Below, piece by piece: positions 1 through 7,719 of a stretch of DNA of 64,000 nt (position 1 is its first letter; each line of letters opens with the position of its first letter). The DNA comes from Flavobacterium sp. SLB02. Its GTDB lineage: Bacteria; Bacteroidota; Bacteroidia; Flavobacteriales; Flavobacteriaceae. The notes under the pieces are model-generated. The model was not told the origin of the DNA. It searched no databases and worked only from the letters and a program-made list of their open reading frames with translations. Made by a program: the position numbers and the translations under genes. Location: positions 2,598,049-2,662,048 of the forward strand of contig NZ_CP045928.1 of assembly GCF_009664855.1 (NCBI RefSeq), written 5' to 3'.

Positions 1-254
1 ATCCATGTTGTAAAAAAAATATGAGTTGGTACAATTTCGCTTAAAGCGGTAACTAATGATTCAGTATGAAGCAAATCGGCAGCAATAGATTGTAAACCTT
101 TAATATCATTTTTCGGATTTCGGGAAAGTCCAAAAACGGTCCATCCTTTTTCCAGAAGTTTTATGGCCAGATTACTTCCGGCAATACCGGTTGCTCCTAC
201 TACTAAGGCAATATTTCCGGCTGTTTCCTGTATTGGTAATTGTTGAGAATTCAT
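1..254 (-). CDS. SDR-family NAD(P)-dependent oxidoreductase, C-terminus cut by window edge
   Basis: The reverse strand encodes about 84 residues from an ATG at 254 before the window ends. The start reads MNSQQLPIQETAG and is followed by a Rossmann dinucleotide-binding motif GATGIAG at residues 20-26 and a SRNP stretch after beta-strand 2. This pattern fits atypical SDR enzymes of the PRISE (progesterone 5-beta-reductase/iridoid synthase-like) type, which reduce enone carbonyl compounds with NADPH. The assignment to that subgroup is inference from the N-terminus only. The gene lies 85 bp downstream of a Crp/Fnr regulator on the same strand, so the regulator may control it. Confidence 0.75.
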   Translation of the reverse strand, partial: MNSQQLPIQETAGNIALVVGATGIAGSNLAIKLLEKGWTVFGLSRNPKNDIKGLQSIAADLLHTESLVTALSEIVPTHIFFTTW

Positions 255-339
255 AAGTAATTTATTTTTCCCAAAATTACTTCACAAACCTTGCTCAGAA
301 AGATGACCTGAAACAAGAAATTCACTTGATCTAAATCAA

Positions 340-924
340 TTATTTGGGATCAAAAATGATATTCTTTTTAAGCCTGCTAAGGGTTTCAGGAGAAAGACCA
401 AGATACGAAGCCAGTAAATTTTGCGGTATTCGTTTGATCAAATCAGGATTGTTTTCTATAATATGCCGATACTTTTCTTCTGCCGTGTGGGTGTGTGAAC
501 TTATTAATCTTCGTTCTTTTGCAATTAAACTATTCTGAAAAAGCAATCGAAAATAGCGATCCATTACCGGAACTTGTATGGTTAGATTTTCGAAATCTTC
601 TCTGGTAATCAGCAATACTTCTGAGTCTTCCATAGCATCGATGCTGTAAAAAGAAATTCCTCCACTAAAAAAGCTGCTCATGTCTGATGTCCACCAGCCT
701 TTCGGCGAAAACTGGTTGATATGTTCATTGCCTTTATCATCTACATTATACGCCTTTAAAAGTCCTTTTGAAACAAATGTCAAATAATTACAAAGATGCC
801 CTTCAACCACCACAAATTGCTTTTTCTTTAATTTTTTAGGTTTAAAGAAAGTCTTTATCAATTCCTTTTCGGCCGGGGTCAAAGAAATTTTTTCTTCAAG
901 ATGTTTGAAAATTATATCGTACAT
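340..924 (-). CDS. Crp/Fnr family transcriptional regulator
   Basis: This 194-residue protein has a cyclic-nucleotide-binding-like beta-barrel (about residues 25-120, with VVVEGHLCNYLTFVSKGLLK) and a C-terminal helix-turn-helix (LASYLGLSPETLSRLKK, about 169-186). It lacks the FNR iron-sulfur cysteines and the usual cAMP-pocket arginine is not evident, as is common for Bacteroidota Crp-like proteins, so the ligand is unknown. It is a paralogue of the regulator at 42607-43170, with nearly the same recognition helix. The SDR gene follows on the same strand, a common arrangement in which such regulators control a neighbouring oxidoreductase. Confidence 0.9.
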   Translation of the reverse strand: MYDIIFKHLEEKISLTPAEKELIKTFFKPKKLKKKQFVVVEGHLCNYLTFVSKGLLKAYNVDDKGNEHINQFSPKGWWTSDMSSFFSGGISFYSIDAMEDSEVLLITREDFENLTIQVPVMDRYFRLLFQNSLIAKERRLISSHTHTAEEKYRHIIENNPDLIKRIPQNLLASYLGLSPETLSRLKKNIIFDPK

Positions 925-1039
925 TTTAAATTATTTTACTTTATGAATGATGAGGCGTAACAAATGTATGCTATTTATTTTTTAACTTTCATCCTCTAAA
1001 AAAATAGAGAATTACACTACCGTTTGGACACAAGTACAA

Positions 1040-1146
1040 AACAAACACGAATTGCAGGAATTTGCACAAATTTTAATTGGTTTATTTAGTTTGTGAAATT
1101 AATTTCACGAAATGAATTAGTGTCAATTAGTGCAATTTGTGTTTAA
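1040..1146. repeat. Intergenic CACGAATT/GTGAAATT-type repeat, copy 1
   Basis: The 305-bp gap between the regulator and the GNAT gene contains no convincing gene. It holds stretches such as AACACGAATT, TTTGTGAAATTAATTTCACG and GTGTCAATTAGTG that recur at 25684-25852 and, in short form, near 48541. TGAAATTAATTTCA is itself a perfect palindrome. This is probably one copy of a short interspersed repeat family; its function is not visible. Confidence 0.6.
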
Positions 1147-1229
1147 AATTGATTTATAATATTTAGCCACACAGTAGGAGAATTAAGCCTGTTTTAATAC
1201 ATTGATTCGCAATTTTAAAGAGAAAAGAA

Positions 1230-1778
1230 ATGGTATTAGATTTTAAAAACTTTCCGCAGCTTATAACAGAGCGATTAATATTGAGAAGTATTGAAAATAC
1301 TGATGCCGGGTTAATTCACAAACTACGTTCTGATGAAGTTGTAAATCAATTTGTGGGTAGAGATAATTCGTCAACATTAGAAAAAGCAAAAGAGTTTATT
1401 CTAAAAATACAAAATCTGGTCTCGAAAAATGAAGGGCTTTATTGGATCATACGACTAAAAGAAAACAACGATTTAATAGGAACTGTTTGTTTGTGGAGTT
1501 TTGATCCCGAAAATGAAATCGTTGAAATTGGATATGAAATGCTGCCCGAATTTCAAGGCAGGGGAATTATGAGCGAAGCCATCAAAGCAGTTACAGCCTA
1601 TACTTTTGAAGAAATAAAAGCAAAGATAATTACGGCTTTTCCGTCAGCGGATAATGTCAATTCTGTAGCGATTCTAAAAAAACTGAATTTCGAATTCGAA
1701 GACAAAAAGTATAATAATACGCATGAAAATGTAAACAATATTGTCACGTATACTTTACGAAATCATGACTTTATTTAA
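1230..1778 (+). CDS. GNAT family N-acetyltransferase (RimJ/RimL type)
   Basis: This 182-residue protein begins with the LITERLILRSIENTDA signature of RimJ/RimL-like GNAT enzymes. It carries the acetyl-CoA pyrophosphate loop in EMLPEFQGRGIMSEA (R/Q-x-x-G-x-G/A form, about residues 111-125) and an Asn-rich last strand region (SADNVNSVAILKKLNF). It should transfer an acetyl group from acetyl-CoA to an amine, but the substrate cannot be told from sequence. The ATG is preceded by the purine-rich stretch AAAGAGAAAAGAA. It appears monocistronic. Confidence 0.88.
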   Translation: MVLDFKNFPQLITERLILRSIENTDAGLIHKLRSDEVVNQFVGRDNSSTLEKAKEFILKIQNLVSKNEGLYWIIRLKENNDLIGTVCLWSFDPENEIVEIGYEMLPEFQGRGIMSEAIKAVTAYTFEEIKAKIITAFPSADNVNSVAILKKLNFEFEDKKYNNTHENVNNIVTYTLRNHDFI

Positions 1779-1788
1779 AAACCAGATC

Positions 1789-1802
1789 AGGTATAAATAC
1801 CT
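1789..1802. promoter_or_regulatory. Palindrome AGGTA-TAAA-TACCT, possible operator
   Basis: A perfect 5-bp inverted repeat with a 4-bp spacer lies 67 bp upstream of the tape-measure-domain gene at 1869 and just after the GNAT stop codon. The same sequence with one spacer difference (AGGTA-AAAA-TACCT) lies at 58467-58480, upstream of the tail-collar gene trio. I infer a shared regulator site. It could also be a weak terminator hairpin for the GNAT gene, although no T-run follows. Confidence 0.4.
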
Positions 1803-1868
1803 ATACGGCAATCAGTAAAATATATTTATTTTTATATTGCTTTTGTATTCATAACTAATATCATCAAA

Positions 1869-2435
1869 ATGGGAACACCTTCTGACCACGGACTATCAAA
1901 AGAATTAAAAAATCGTGCCACTCCAATTAAAGAGAGAATCGCCGTTAGAAATGCCGGAATTGTTCTTTTAAATGACTATATCTCTATACTGTTCAAAAGG
2001 TTAAATCTCATTAAGGATAGCTATTTTGTAAGTATAGAAGCTCAAAAGAAAGCTGTACAGTATTTACAATTTGTTGTTACCGGATTGACTCAAACAGAAG
2101 AAATTTATTTACCCTTAAATAAAGTACTCTGCGGTTTGCCTTTTACCGATAATGTTCCTGATACAAGTGAAATTTCAGAACCAGACAGATTTCTTATACA
2201 AGGACTACTGGAAGCTGCCATCTCTCATTGGTCTGTAATCGGCAACTCCTCTGTAGATGGTTTTAGAGGCAATTGGCTCGTTCGGGACGGAATCCTTACC
2301 GATTTAGAAGAAAGATGGGAACTTACGGTCGACAAAAGAGCTTACGATATACTAATAAACAAATCTCCTTTTGCTTTTTCAATTATAAAATATCCGTGGA
2401 TGAATAAACCTTTGCATGTTATTTGGCCGTATTAG
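1869..2435 (+). CDS. Orphan contractile-injection-system tape-measure C-terminal domain protein
   Basis: The 188 residues match the C-terminal domain of contractile injection system tape-measure proteins (CIS_TMP) almost end to end. Landmarks are VRNAGIVLL (26-34), a long helix ending in AVQYLQFVVTG (62-72), LNKVLCGLP (83-91), SHW..GNSSVDGFR (119-133), YDILINKSPF (159-168) and the terminal IIKYPWMNKPLHVIW (172-186). In complete systems this domain ends a much longer protein that templates tail length, next to sheath, tube and baseplate genes; none is present here. The ATG at 1869 gives a self-contained short protein, and upstream sequence is AT-rich and non-coding, so it looks like a solitary derivative rather than a frameshifted remnant. 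The PhyH gene follows with little or no gap. Confidence 0.85.
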   Translation: MGTPSDHGLSKELKNRATPIKERIAVRNAGIVLLNDYISILFKRLNLIKDSYFVSIEAQKKAVQYLQFVVTGLTQTEEIYLPLNKVLCGLPFTDNVPDTSEISEPDRFLIQGLLEAAISHWSVIGNSSVDGFRGNWLVRDGILTDLEERWELTVDKRAYDILINKSPFAFSIIKYPWMNKPLHVIWPY

Positions 2436-2458
2436 AAACTATAAAACCCGCAAAAGCT

Positions 2459-3379
2459 ATGCCCTGGACTATTCTTGAAAAACTTTGGAAACGTACTGTA
2501 AATCCTTCCCTAATTCCTTCTACAGAGGAAACACAAAGCTGGAATGAGGAAATTAAAACCTTATACGAATTGGGTATTGGTATGGAAGACACACTACAGT
2601 TTTTATATTTCGAAAAACCTGATTTAGAAGCTTTTAAATCCTGGATTACTTCTAAAAAGAGAAAAGAGAATACTGAAACTGATGATTTTACAGATAACGT
2701 ACTTTCAAAAGAAGATCTCGAATTCTGGAATAAAAATGGTTATGTTGTTGTAAAGGATGCTGTTTCGAAAGCAGATTGCGAAGCAACCCAAAAAGCTATT
2801 TGGGATTTTTTAGAAATGGATCCCAATCAAAAAGAAAGCTGGTATAAGAGACACGAAAATCAAAAAGGATTGATGCTTAATTTCTCTGATCATGAAACTT
2901 TAAATAAAAACAGATTTTCGCCCAGAATAAAAAAAGCATACGAACAGCTTTACAACACAAACGATATCTATAAAACGATCGACAAAGTAAGTTTTAATCC
3001 GCCTGAAACCGCTGAGTTTACTTTTTTAGGAAGTGCGCTTCATTGGGATACCAGCTTAAAACAGCCTATTCCATTTGGGCTTCAGGGACTACTCTATCTC
3101 ACTGATTGCGGGGTTAATGACGGCGCTTTTCATTGTGTAGCGGGATTTCATAACCAAATAAATCATTGGCTGGACAACCTGGAGCCTCATGAAAACCCAA
3201 GAGATAAAGCTCTTACAACATTAGAACCAAAACCTATTTTGGGTAATACGGGCGATTTTATTATTTGGGATAATAGACTGCCGCATTGTGCAACGCCAAA
3301 CAAAGGTAAAAGTCCCAGAATGGTGCAGTATCTTACGTATTTGCCTAATGATTATAATGCTTCGGGAGAATGGCTTTAA
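2459..3379 (+). CDS. Phytanoyl-CoA dioxygenase (PhyH) family Fe(II)/2-oxoglutarate oxygenase
   Basis: From the ATG at 2459 the protein has 306 residues. It holds the iron-binding facial triad HWD (H195, D197) and H276 (in RLPHCATP), followed by R287 in SPRM, the usual 2-oxoglutarate carboxylate ligand. PhyH proteins hydroxylate or otherwise oxidise small molecules using O2 and 2-oxoglutarate; the substrate here is unknown. A helical N-terminal segment of about 60 residues precedes the catalytic fold. An in-frame TTG at 2423 would overlap the preceding gene by 13 bp and suggest translational coupling; the ATG lies 23 bp after that gene's stop. Either way it is probably in one transcript with the tape-measure-domain gene. 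Confidence 0.85.
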   Translation: MPWTILEKLWKRTVNPSLIPSTEETQSWNEEIKTLYELGIGMEDTLQFLYFEKPDLEAFKSWITSKKRKENTETDDFTDNVLSKEDLEFWNKNGYVVVKDAVSKADCEATQKAIWDFLEMDPNQKESWYKRHENQKGLMLNFSDHETLNKNRFSPRIKKAYEQLYNTNDIYKTIDKVSFNPPETAEFTFLGSALHWDTSLKQPIPFGLQGLLYLTDCGVNDGAFHCVAGFHNQINHWLDNLEPHENPRDKALTTLEPKPILGNTGDFIIWDNRLPHCATPNKGKSPRMVQYLTYLPNDYNASGEWL

Positions 3380-3517
3380 GCTGAAACATCAGCGTAATTG
3401 ATTTGAAAATTTCATTTAAAACAAAATCAAAAAACATCCATTTCTTCATGACAATTACCTGATAATAATACAATTGTGCAATATAAATTCTATAATACTA
3501 TTGTTTTAGGAAGTTTC

Positions 3518-3525
3518 TACATTTG
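3518..3525 (+). promoter_or_regulatory. Bacteroidota -7 promoter box TACATTTG
   Basis: The sequence matches the TAnnTTTG -7 consensus exactly and lies 25 bp before the ATG of the small protein at 3551. The best upstream TTG (3501-3503) is closer than the usual 17-23 bp spacing, so the -33 element is uncertain. Confidence 0.5.
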
Positions 3526-3550
3526 TTTATATTGATTTAAATAATGTATT

Positions 3551-3688
3551 ATGACAACTTCAAATCACAAAAACAATATTTCGAGTGCAAGAACTTCAGA
3601 AAAAAAATCTGAGGTAAAATCAACTTCATCAAGAAATAATGAAAAGACCATTATTGAAATCAAAAAAATCAGTCATAACAAACCATAA
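3551..3688 (+). CDS. Small Lys/Ser-rich hypothetical protein, 45 aa
   Basis: An ATG-initiated frame of 45 residues opens with MTTSNHKNNISSART and ends IIEIKKISHNKP. It is rich in Lys, Ser and Asn and has no membrane segment or cysteine. A perfect -7 box lies just upstream and the frame fills most of the 326-bp gap between PhyH and the DNA glycosylase. I do not recognise a family. Composition resembles small stress-type or nucleic-acid-binding proteins, but that is only a resemblance. Confidence 0.45.
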   Translation: MTTSNHKNNISSARTSEKKSEVKSTSSRNNEKTIIEIKKISHNKP

Positions 3689-3705
3689 TTATTAATACAA
3701 TACAT

Positions 3706-4311
3706 TTGAAATTACCCTTTTCTTATTACCTCAATCCCGATGTCCTTTTTCTGGCCAAAGATCTTTTGGGCAAAGTGCTTTTTACCCAAATTGATGGCGC
3801 GGTAACTGCAGGGGTTATCGTAGAAACCGAAGCTTATTTTGGTGTTCAGGATAAAGCATCGCATGCTTATGGCGGACGTCGTACGAGCAGAACCGAAACA
3901 CTTTATCAGCATGGAGGTATTTCGTATGTTTATTTGTGCTACGGAATTCACAATCTTTTTAATATTGTAAGCTCGGTCCAAGGCGAACCTCATGCAGTAT
4001 TAATACGCGCCATTGAACCTCTTATAGGATTGGATATAATGGAAACCAGACGTAAAATAGCCGCTTCAAAAGCTGCAATATCTTCAGGTCCCGGGTCTGC
4101 GGCCAAAGCTTTAGGTATCGATCGTACCTTTAACGAAAAAGAGCTCATAGGCGAAGAAATCTGGATAGAAGATCATAATATTCGCTATACTCCTGATCAA
4201 ATTGCAGCAGTGTCCCGCGTTGGTGTCGCATACGCACAGGAAGATGCTCTTCTGCCCTGGCGTTTTTTTGTTACAGACAATAAATATGTAAGTAAACCCA
4301 ACAAAATTTAA
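3706..4311 (+). CDS. DNA-3-methyladenine glycosylase (AAG/Mpg family)
   Basis: The 201-residue protein carries the AAG-family core: LLGKVLFT, the catalytic-region GVIVETEAY (about 37-45), SHAYGGRRTSRTETLY, YVYLCYGIHNLFNIV and SGPGSAAKALGI. The family flips out and excises alkylated purines such as 3-methyladenine from DNA, starting base-excision repair. Length is normal for bacterial members. No ATG fits the N-terminus; TTG at 3706 is the only sensible start because an in-frame stop lies at 3676-3678. That TTG sits inside the sequence TACATTTG (3701-3708), which also matches a -7 promoter box, so the message may be leaderless-like or the match may be coincidental. Confidence 0.9.
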   Translation: MKLPFSYYLNPDVLFLAKDLLGKVLFTQIDGAVTAGVIVETEAYFGVQDKASHAYGGRRTSRTETLYQHGGISYVYLCYGIHNLFNIVSSVQGEPHAVLIRAIEPLIGLDIMETRRKIAASKAAISSGPGSAAKALGIDRTFNEKELIGEEIWIEDHNIRYTPDQIAAVSRVGVAYAQEDALLPWRFFVTDNKYVSKPNKI

Positions 4312-4624
4312 TCTTAATTATAAATGTACTTCGCACTTTTATCAAAGCATCTAAAACTTTATAAGATCGCATCTATTTAACAATCAATGTTGTTTTTATT
4401 TTATCTTTATAATAAAATACAAACATTAATGTATAAAGCCACAATAAAAGTTTCAAAAAAAAGTTTTTTTTCGATAACAAAATCACTAACTTGTTTAGAA
4501 ATAGAGAATACTTTTTAGGTATTACTATTGTTTCTGGCAGGTAAATTCTATATTTTTTTTCTAACAAATTATAGATATAGAAAACCTGAATTCATTTTTC
4601 TAACATCAAAAAAAACAGATTTAT
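4312..4624. other. Intergenic, no feature recognised
   Basis: This 313-bp AT-rich stretch between the glycosylase and GH130 genes has homopolymer runs of A and T and no convincing hairpin, promoter pair or small gene. An open frame on the minus strand (4373-4567) has the composition of translated AT-rich spacer and is not called. Confidence 0.5.
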
Positions 4625-6091
4625 ATGCGAGTATCAGTCATACGTAAAAACATAAAATTTACCCCGGATTCTAAAAGAGTTGTTGCAAGATATTTTATGA
4701 ATGGCGAAGAACGGACCAAACAAATGGTTTCACGGATAATGATGCTGGACGAAAAGCAGGTATTAGAAACCTTAGAACAGACCCTTCGCGAATTTGCAAG
4801 ACGTCACCGAAATATCTCGGCGATCTTTTTTAGACATTGCGAAAAAATAAAACCTATCATCGAAGCCATGCAAATCGATTATGAGGCGATATCTCTGGAT
4901 CGAAAAATGCTTATAGGTTCTTATTGTACGATGGAATACGCGATAGAATCTGCCGCGATTTTTAATCCTTCGATTATAGAAGATTTTGATCAGTCAGGTC
5001 TTGAAACCGGCGAAAAACGCGTGATCATTTCTTTTCGTGCCACAGGCGAAGGTCATATTTCATCTATAGTTTTTAGACGAGGAATTCTTGATAAGGATAA
5101 TAATCTTCTTGTCATGAAAATTGGCCATAATATCGACAAAGCCGAGATTGAGCATAAAACCTTATTCAATAAAGAACGCTTTTTATTGAAATTGTCCGAA
5201 ATGCATACGCAGGACAAATACATTGTACAAATCATGCAGGACTTACCCGATGAGTTTGAGTTTGCTATATTGAAAAGTATGGTAAATACCGCCTTAGGCG
5301 ACCCGTCGATTCGTCAGGAAAGAAGAACAGCACTTGAAGAAATACTCTGGCTTGCCGATTCATTTTATGATTTACAATTCAAACACGATTCTGACCTTAC
5401 AGAACGTGTTATATTCCCGATATCCGAGTCTGAAAGCCGTGGTATCGAAGATGCGCGTTTTGTGCGATTTGAGGATGAGGATGGATCAAGCCGCGTTATG
5501 GCTACCTATACGGCATATAATGGTCACGCCATATTGCCTAAACTTATTTCTACCGAAGATTTTTACACCTTTAGGGTAATGCCTTTGCATGGTGCGGGAG
5601 CTCAGAATAAAAATCTGGCTTTATTTCCAAGAAAAATAAAAGGTAAATATGCCATGCTTTCGCGAATTGATGGCGTAAACAATTACATTATGTATTCTGA
5701 CAGGGTTACACAATGGAATGATCCGATTCTTCTTCAGGAACCCCGCTATACATGGGAATTTACACAAATAGGAAACTGCGGATCACCACTTTGGACTCCT
5801 GATGGATGGCTTGTCATTACTCATGGTGTAGGTACAATGCGACGTTATTGTATTGGGGCTTCATTGCTGGATCTTGAGGATCCGTCAGTAGAAATAGGAA
5901 GACTTTCAGAACCTTTGCTTTCGCCTCTTGAGGACGAGCGAGAAGGCTATGTGCCTAATGTCGTGTATTCCTGCGGAGCTATTATACACAACAATAGCCT
6001 GATATTGCCTTATGCCGTATCTGATTATTCCTCTACTTATGCTGTAGTAGATATGGTAGAGTTAATCGATGCTTTAAAGAAAAGTAAATAA
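4625..6091 (+). CDS. Glycoside hydrolase family 130 protein (mannoside phosphorylase-like)
   Basis: The 488-residue protein resembles GH130, a five-bladed beta-propeller family of mannosyl-glycoside phosphorylases and mannosidases. The region ESESRGIEDARFVRF (about 277-291) is the GH130 GIEDPR-type signature that holds the catalytic Asp, followed by PLHGAGAQNKNLALFPRKI, SRIDGVNNY and GNCGSPLWTPDGWLVITHGVG. An N-terminal extension of about 170 residues precedes the propeller, as in longer Bacteroidota members. There is no signal peptide, so it should act in the cytoplasm. It stands alone, without the glycosyltransferases or mannan genes often linked to it, so whether it makes or breaks beta-mannosides is open. 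Confidence 0.85.
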   Translation: MRVSVIRKNIKFTPDSKRVVARYFMNGEERTKQMVSRIMMLDEKQVLETLEQTLREFARRHRNISAIFFRHCEKIKPIIEAMQIDYEAISLDRKMLIGSYCTMEYAIESAAIFNPSIIEDFDQSGLETGEKRVIISFRATGEGHISSIVFRRGILDKDNNLLVMKIGHNIDKAEIEHKTLFNKERFLLKLSEMHTQDKYIVQIMQDLPDEFEFAILKSMVNTALGDPSIRQERRTALEEILWLADSFYDLQFKHDSDLTERVIFPISESESRGIEDARFVRFEDEDGSSRVMATYTAYNGHAILPKLISTEDFYTFRVMPLHGAGAQNKNLALFPRKIKGKYAMLSRIDGVNNYIMYSDRVTQWNDPILLQEPRYTWEFTQIGNCGSPLWTPDGWLVITHGVGTMRRYCIGASLLDLEDPSVEIGRLSEPLLSPLEDEREGYVPNVVYSCGAIIHNNSLILPYAVSDYSSTYAVVDMVELIDALKKSK

Positions 6092-6284
6092 CGTAACGGT
6101 TACAATTGTAAAAGTTACCAATGAAACTGTTTTTAGGTCGAAAGAAATAAAGAAGAAAAGCTTTTTAAGAAATAAAATGGCTGTAAACGCAATAAATGCG
6201 TCAATTGAATGTTTTAATTAAGGAGCAATTAATTTGTTTATTTTTTAAAATCTAATTGCCATTTATATTAAATATTAAAGTTTT

Positions 6285-6875
6285 ATGAAAAAAATATTGT
6301 TTCTGGTCACTATATTAGGCATTTCTTTACACGGGTATTCTCAAAAAGAAGTGAAAGACAAATACAAACCAATTCCGGCTAAAAATTCTGACATAAAAGA
6401 ACCACTGCCGCCAACGGAGACTCCGCCAAACGATCCTCCTCCTTTAAAAGAATCAACCGTTTTAAAAATAGATCCGGAAGAACTTTATAAAAACAATGCG
6501 CTTTACAAACCCGAAGCGAATGTCGAAGGCATTTTTTACAGAAGAAATGAATATTTAGGAGGTTTTGTAACCAATACATCTACTTCTACCATTAGATATC
6601 GCGATGCGGCTTTTGTAGATGGAGATAAAATCAAGGTCTATTTGAATGATAAAGTTATTGAAACCGAAGTAATCTTAAATGGGGATTTTCAGGGCTTTAA
6701 AATAAATCTGGTAAAAGGAATCAATAAAATCGATTTTGAAGCCTTAAACGAAGGTTCAGCTTCACCAAATACAGCTGAATTTCAGGTTTATGATGATAAA
6801 GGAACCGTTATTCAGGCAAGCCAATGGAATGTGGGTACCGGATATAAAGCTACTATTATCTTGTATAAAGAATAA
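6285..6875 (+). CDS. Exported hypothetical protein with proline-rich N-terminus
   Basis: A 196-residue protein with a Sec signal peptide (MKKILFLVTILGISLHGYSQ, cleavage expected after about residue 20). A proline/acid-rich linker (about 40-56, PPTETPPNDPPPL) leads to a beta-rich domain of about 130 residues ending GYKATIILYKE. There is no lipobox cysteine and no T9SS sorting tail, so a periplasmic location is most likely. I do not recognise the family. A strong terminator hairpin follows at 6923, and the gene seems to be transcribed alone. Confidence 0.7.
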   Translation: MKKILFLVTILGISLHGYSQKEVKDKYKPIPAKNSDIKEPLPPTETPPNDPPPLKESTVLKIDPEELYKNNALYKPEANVEGIFYRRNEYLGGFVTNTSTSTIRYRDAAFVDGDKIKVYLNDKVIETEVILNGDFQGFKINLVKGINKIDFEALNEGSASPNTAEFQVYDDKGTVIQASQWNVGTGYKATIILYKE

Positions 6876-6922
6876 AAGCGGGATATTTTAAATTCTTGCC
6901 TGTTACAATTCTTAAATAATTT

Positions 6923-6990
6923 TTCCAATGCCTTACAATTGTAATTTTAAATTATAATGTAATGTAAGGCATTGGAATTTTATTTTTTAA
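6923..6990 (+). terminator. Rho-independent terminator after the exported protein gene
   Basis: A perfect 15-bp stem (TTCCAATGCCTTACA at 6923-6937 pairing with 6963-6977) closes a 25-nt AT-rich loop that can pair further inside, and is followed by a T-rich tract. It ends the plus-strand transcript and also faces the small minus-strand gene. Confidence 0.75.
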
Positions 6991-6995
6991 ACCTA

Positions 6996-7157
6996 TTAAC
7001 TTAAGATAGAACAGCAGTAGATGGTAACCCCTATAATTATAATTGCTACCGTATAAAGATTATGTTTAATACGTTTGTGATGACGTTCAATTTTGGCTAT
7101 TCTCTCATTTAGTCTCTTATTTTCCCCATCCATTATCATTTGATATTTGTCTTCCAT
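6996..7157 (-). CDS. Small single-pass membrane protein, 53 aa
   Basis: The minus strand encodes MEDKYQMIMDGENKRLNERI, then a highly charged His/Lys/Arg segment (AKIERHHKRIKHN), then a hydrophobic stretch YTVAIIIIGVTIYCCSILS that forms one transmembrane helix at the C-terminus (about 35-53). The layout of charged cytoplasmic helix plus C-terminal anchor is typical of genuine small membrane proteins and unlike chance translation. The family is unknown. It is bounded by the terminator hairpin at 6923-6977. Confidence 0.5.
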   Translation of the reverse strand: MEDKYQMIMDGENKRLNERIAKIERHHKRIKHNLYTVAIIIIGVTIYCCSILS

Positions 7158-7333
7158 CAGTTCAAATCTTAACCATTATTGCTTCACTTACGTATTATTG
7201 TACTTTATGGTTTTATTGCATTTGATTATTTTGAATGTTTTATTTTTAGATGAAAACCATTGTTTCTGATTTCACTTTCAAAACAGTATGACAATTAAAA
7301 TATATCTTAATTCCTGAAATAAATTTTATTTTC

Positions 7334-7353
7334 ATATCGATATATCTCGATAT
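7334..7353. promoter_or_regulatory. ArsR-type operator, ATATCGA-N6-TCGATAT
   Basis: Perfect 7-bp inverted repeats (7334-7340 and 7347-7353) lie 17 bp before the ATG of the ArsR-type regulator, overlapping where its promoter must be. AT-rich dyads of this form are typical ArsR/SmtB sites, so autorepression is likely, and the proline-dehydrogenase-like gene in the same transcript would be controlled with it. Confidence 0.6.
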
Positions 7354-7370
7354 ATAATTATATTTACATT

Positions 7371-7673
7371 ATGGATTTTATAGAAATAAATAAAGTACTA
7401 TCAAATCAGGTTCGGGTTGATATACTTCACTGGCTCAAAAAACCGGAAGACTATTTTCCGCAACAAATATATGTTCCTGATTTTAGCGATGGCGTATGCG
7501 TTTGTCATATACAGGACAAAACAGGTTTATCACAATCGACTGTTTCGCATTACTTAATGATGCTGCAAAAAGTAAACTTACTCATTGCAACCCGACACGG
7601 AAAATGGACGTATTACCGAAGAAACGAAACCGAAATTGCAAAATACATCGCTACATTATCGAATGAACTTTAA
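7371..7673 (+). CDS. ArsR-family winged-helix transcriptional regulator
   Basis: The 100-residue protein has an ArsR fold: SNQVRVDILHWLKKPEDYF, then the recognition helix region KTGLSQSTVSHYLMMLQKVNLL (about 52-73) and a wing (RHGKWTYYRRNE). A CVCH motif (about 43-46) just before the DNA-binding helices resembles the position of alpha-3 metal-binding cysteines in ArsR sensors, but only two cysteines are present, so the signal may be metal, redox or neither. An inverted repeat overlaps its promoter. It lies 46 bp upstream of the proline-dehydrogenase-like gene on the same strand and probably forms an operon with it. Confidence 0.88.
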   Translation: MDFIEINKVLSNQVRVDILHWLKKPEDYFPQQIYVPDFSDGVCVCHIQDKTGLSQSTVSHYLMMLQKVNLLIATRHGKWTYYRRNETEIAKYIATLSNEL

Positions 7674-7719
7674 TGTTTAGCGATTTTAATGATCATCAAA
7701 ATAATTATTCAATAAAAAA

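Noticed and set aside
2423..2458. TTG start for the PhyH gene as the definite start
   Set aside because: It is possible and would give a 13-bp overlap, but the ATG at 2459 is a standard start and the added residues show no conserved feature.
4373..4567. Minus-strand open frame of 64 codons
   Set aside because: It consists of Lys/Leu/Phe/Tyr-rich translation of A/T runs, with no start context, no neighbour link and no recognisable domain.
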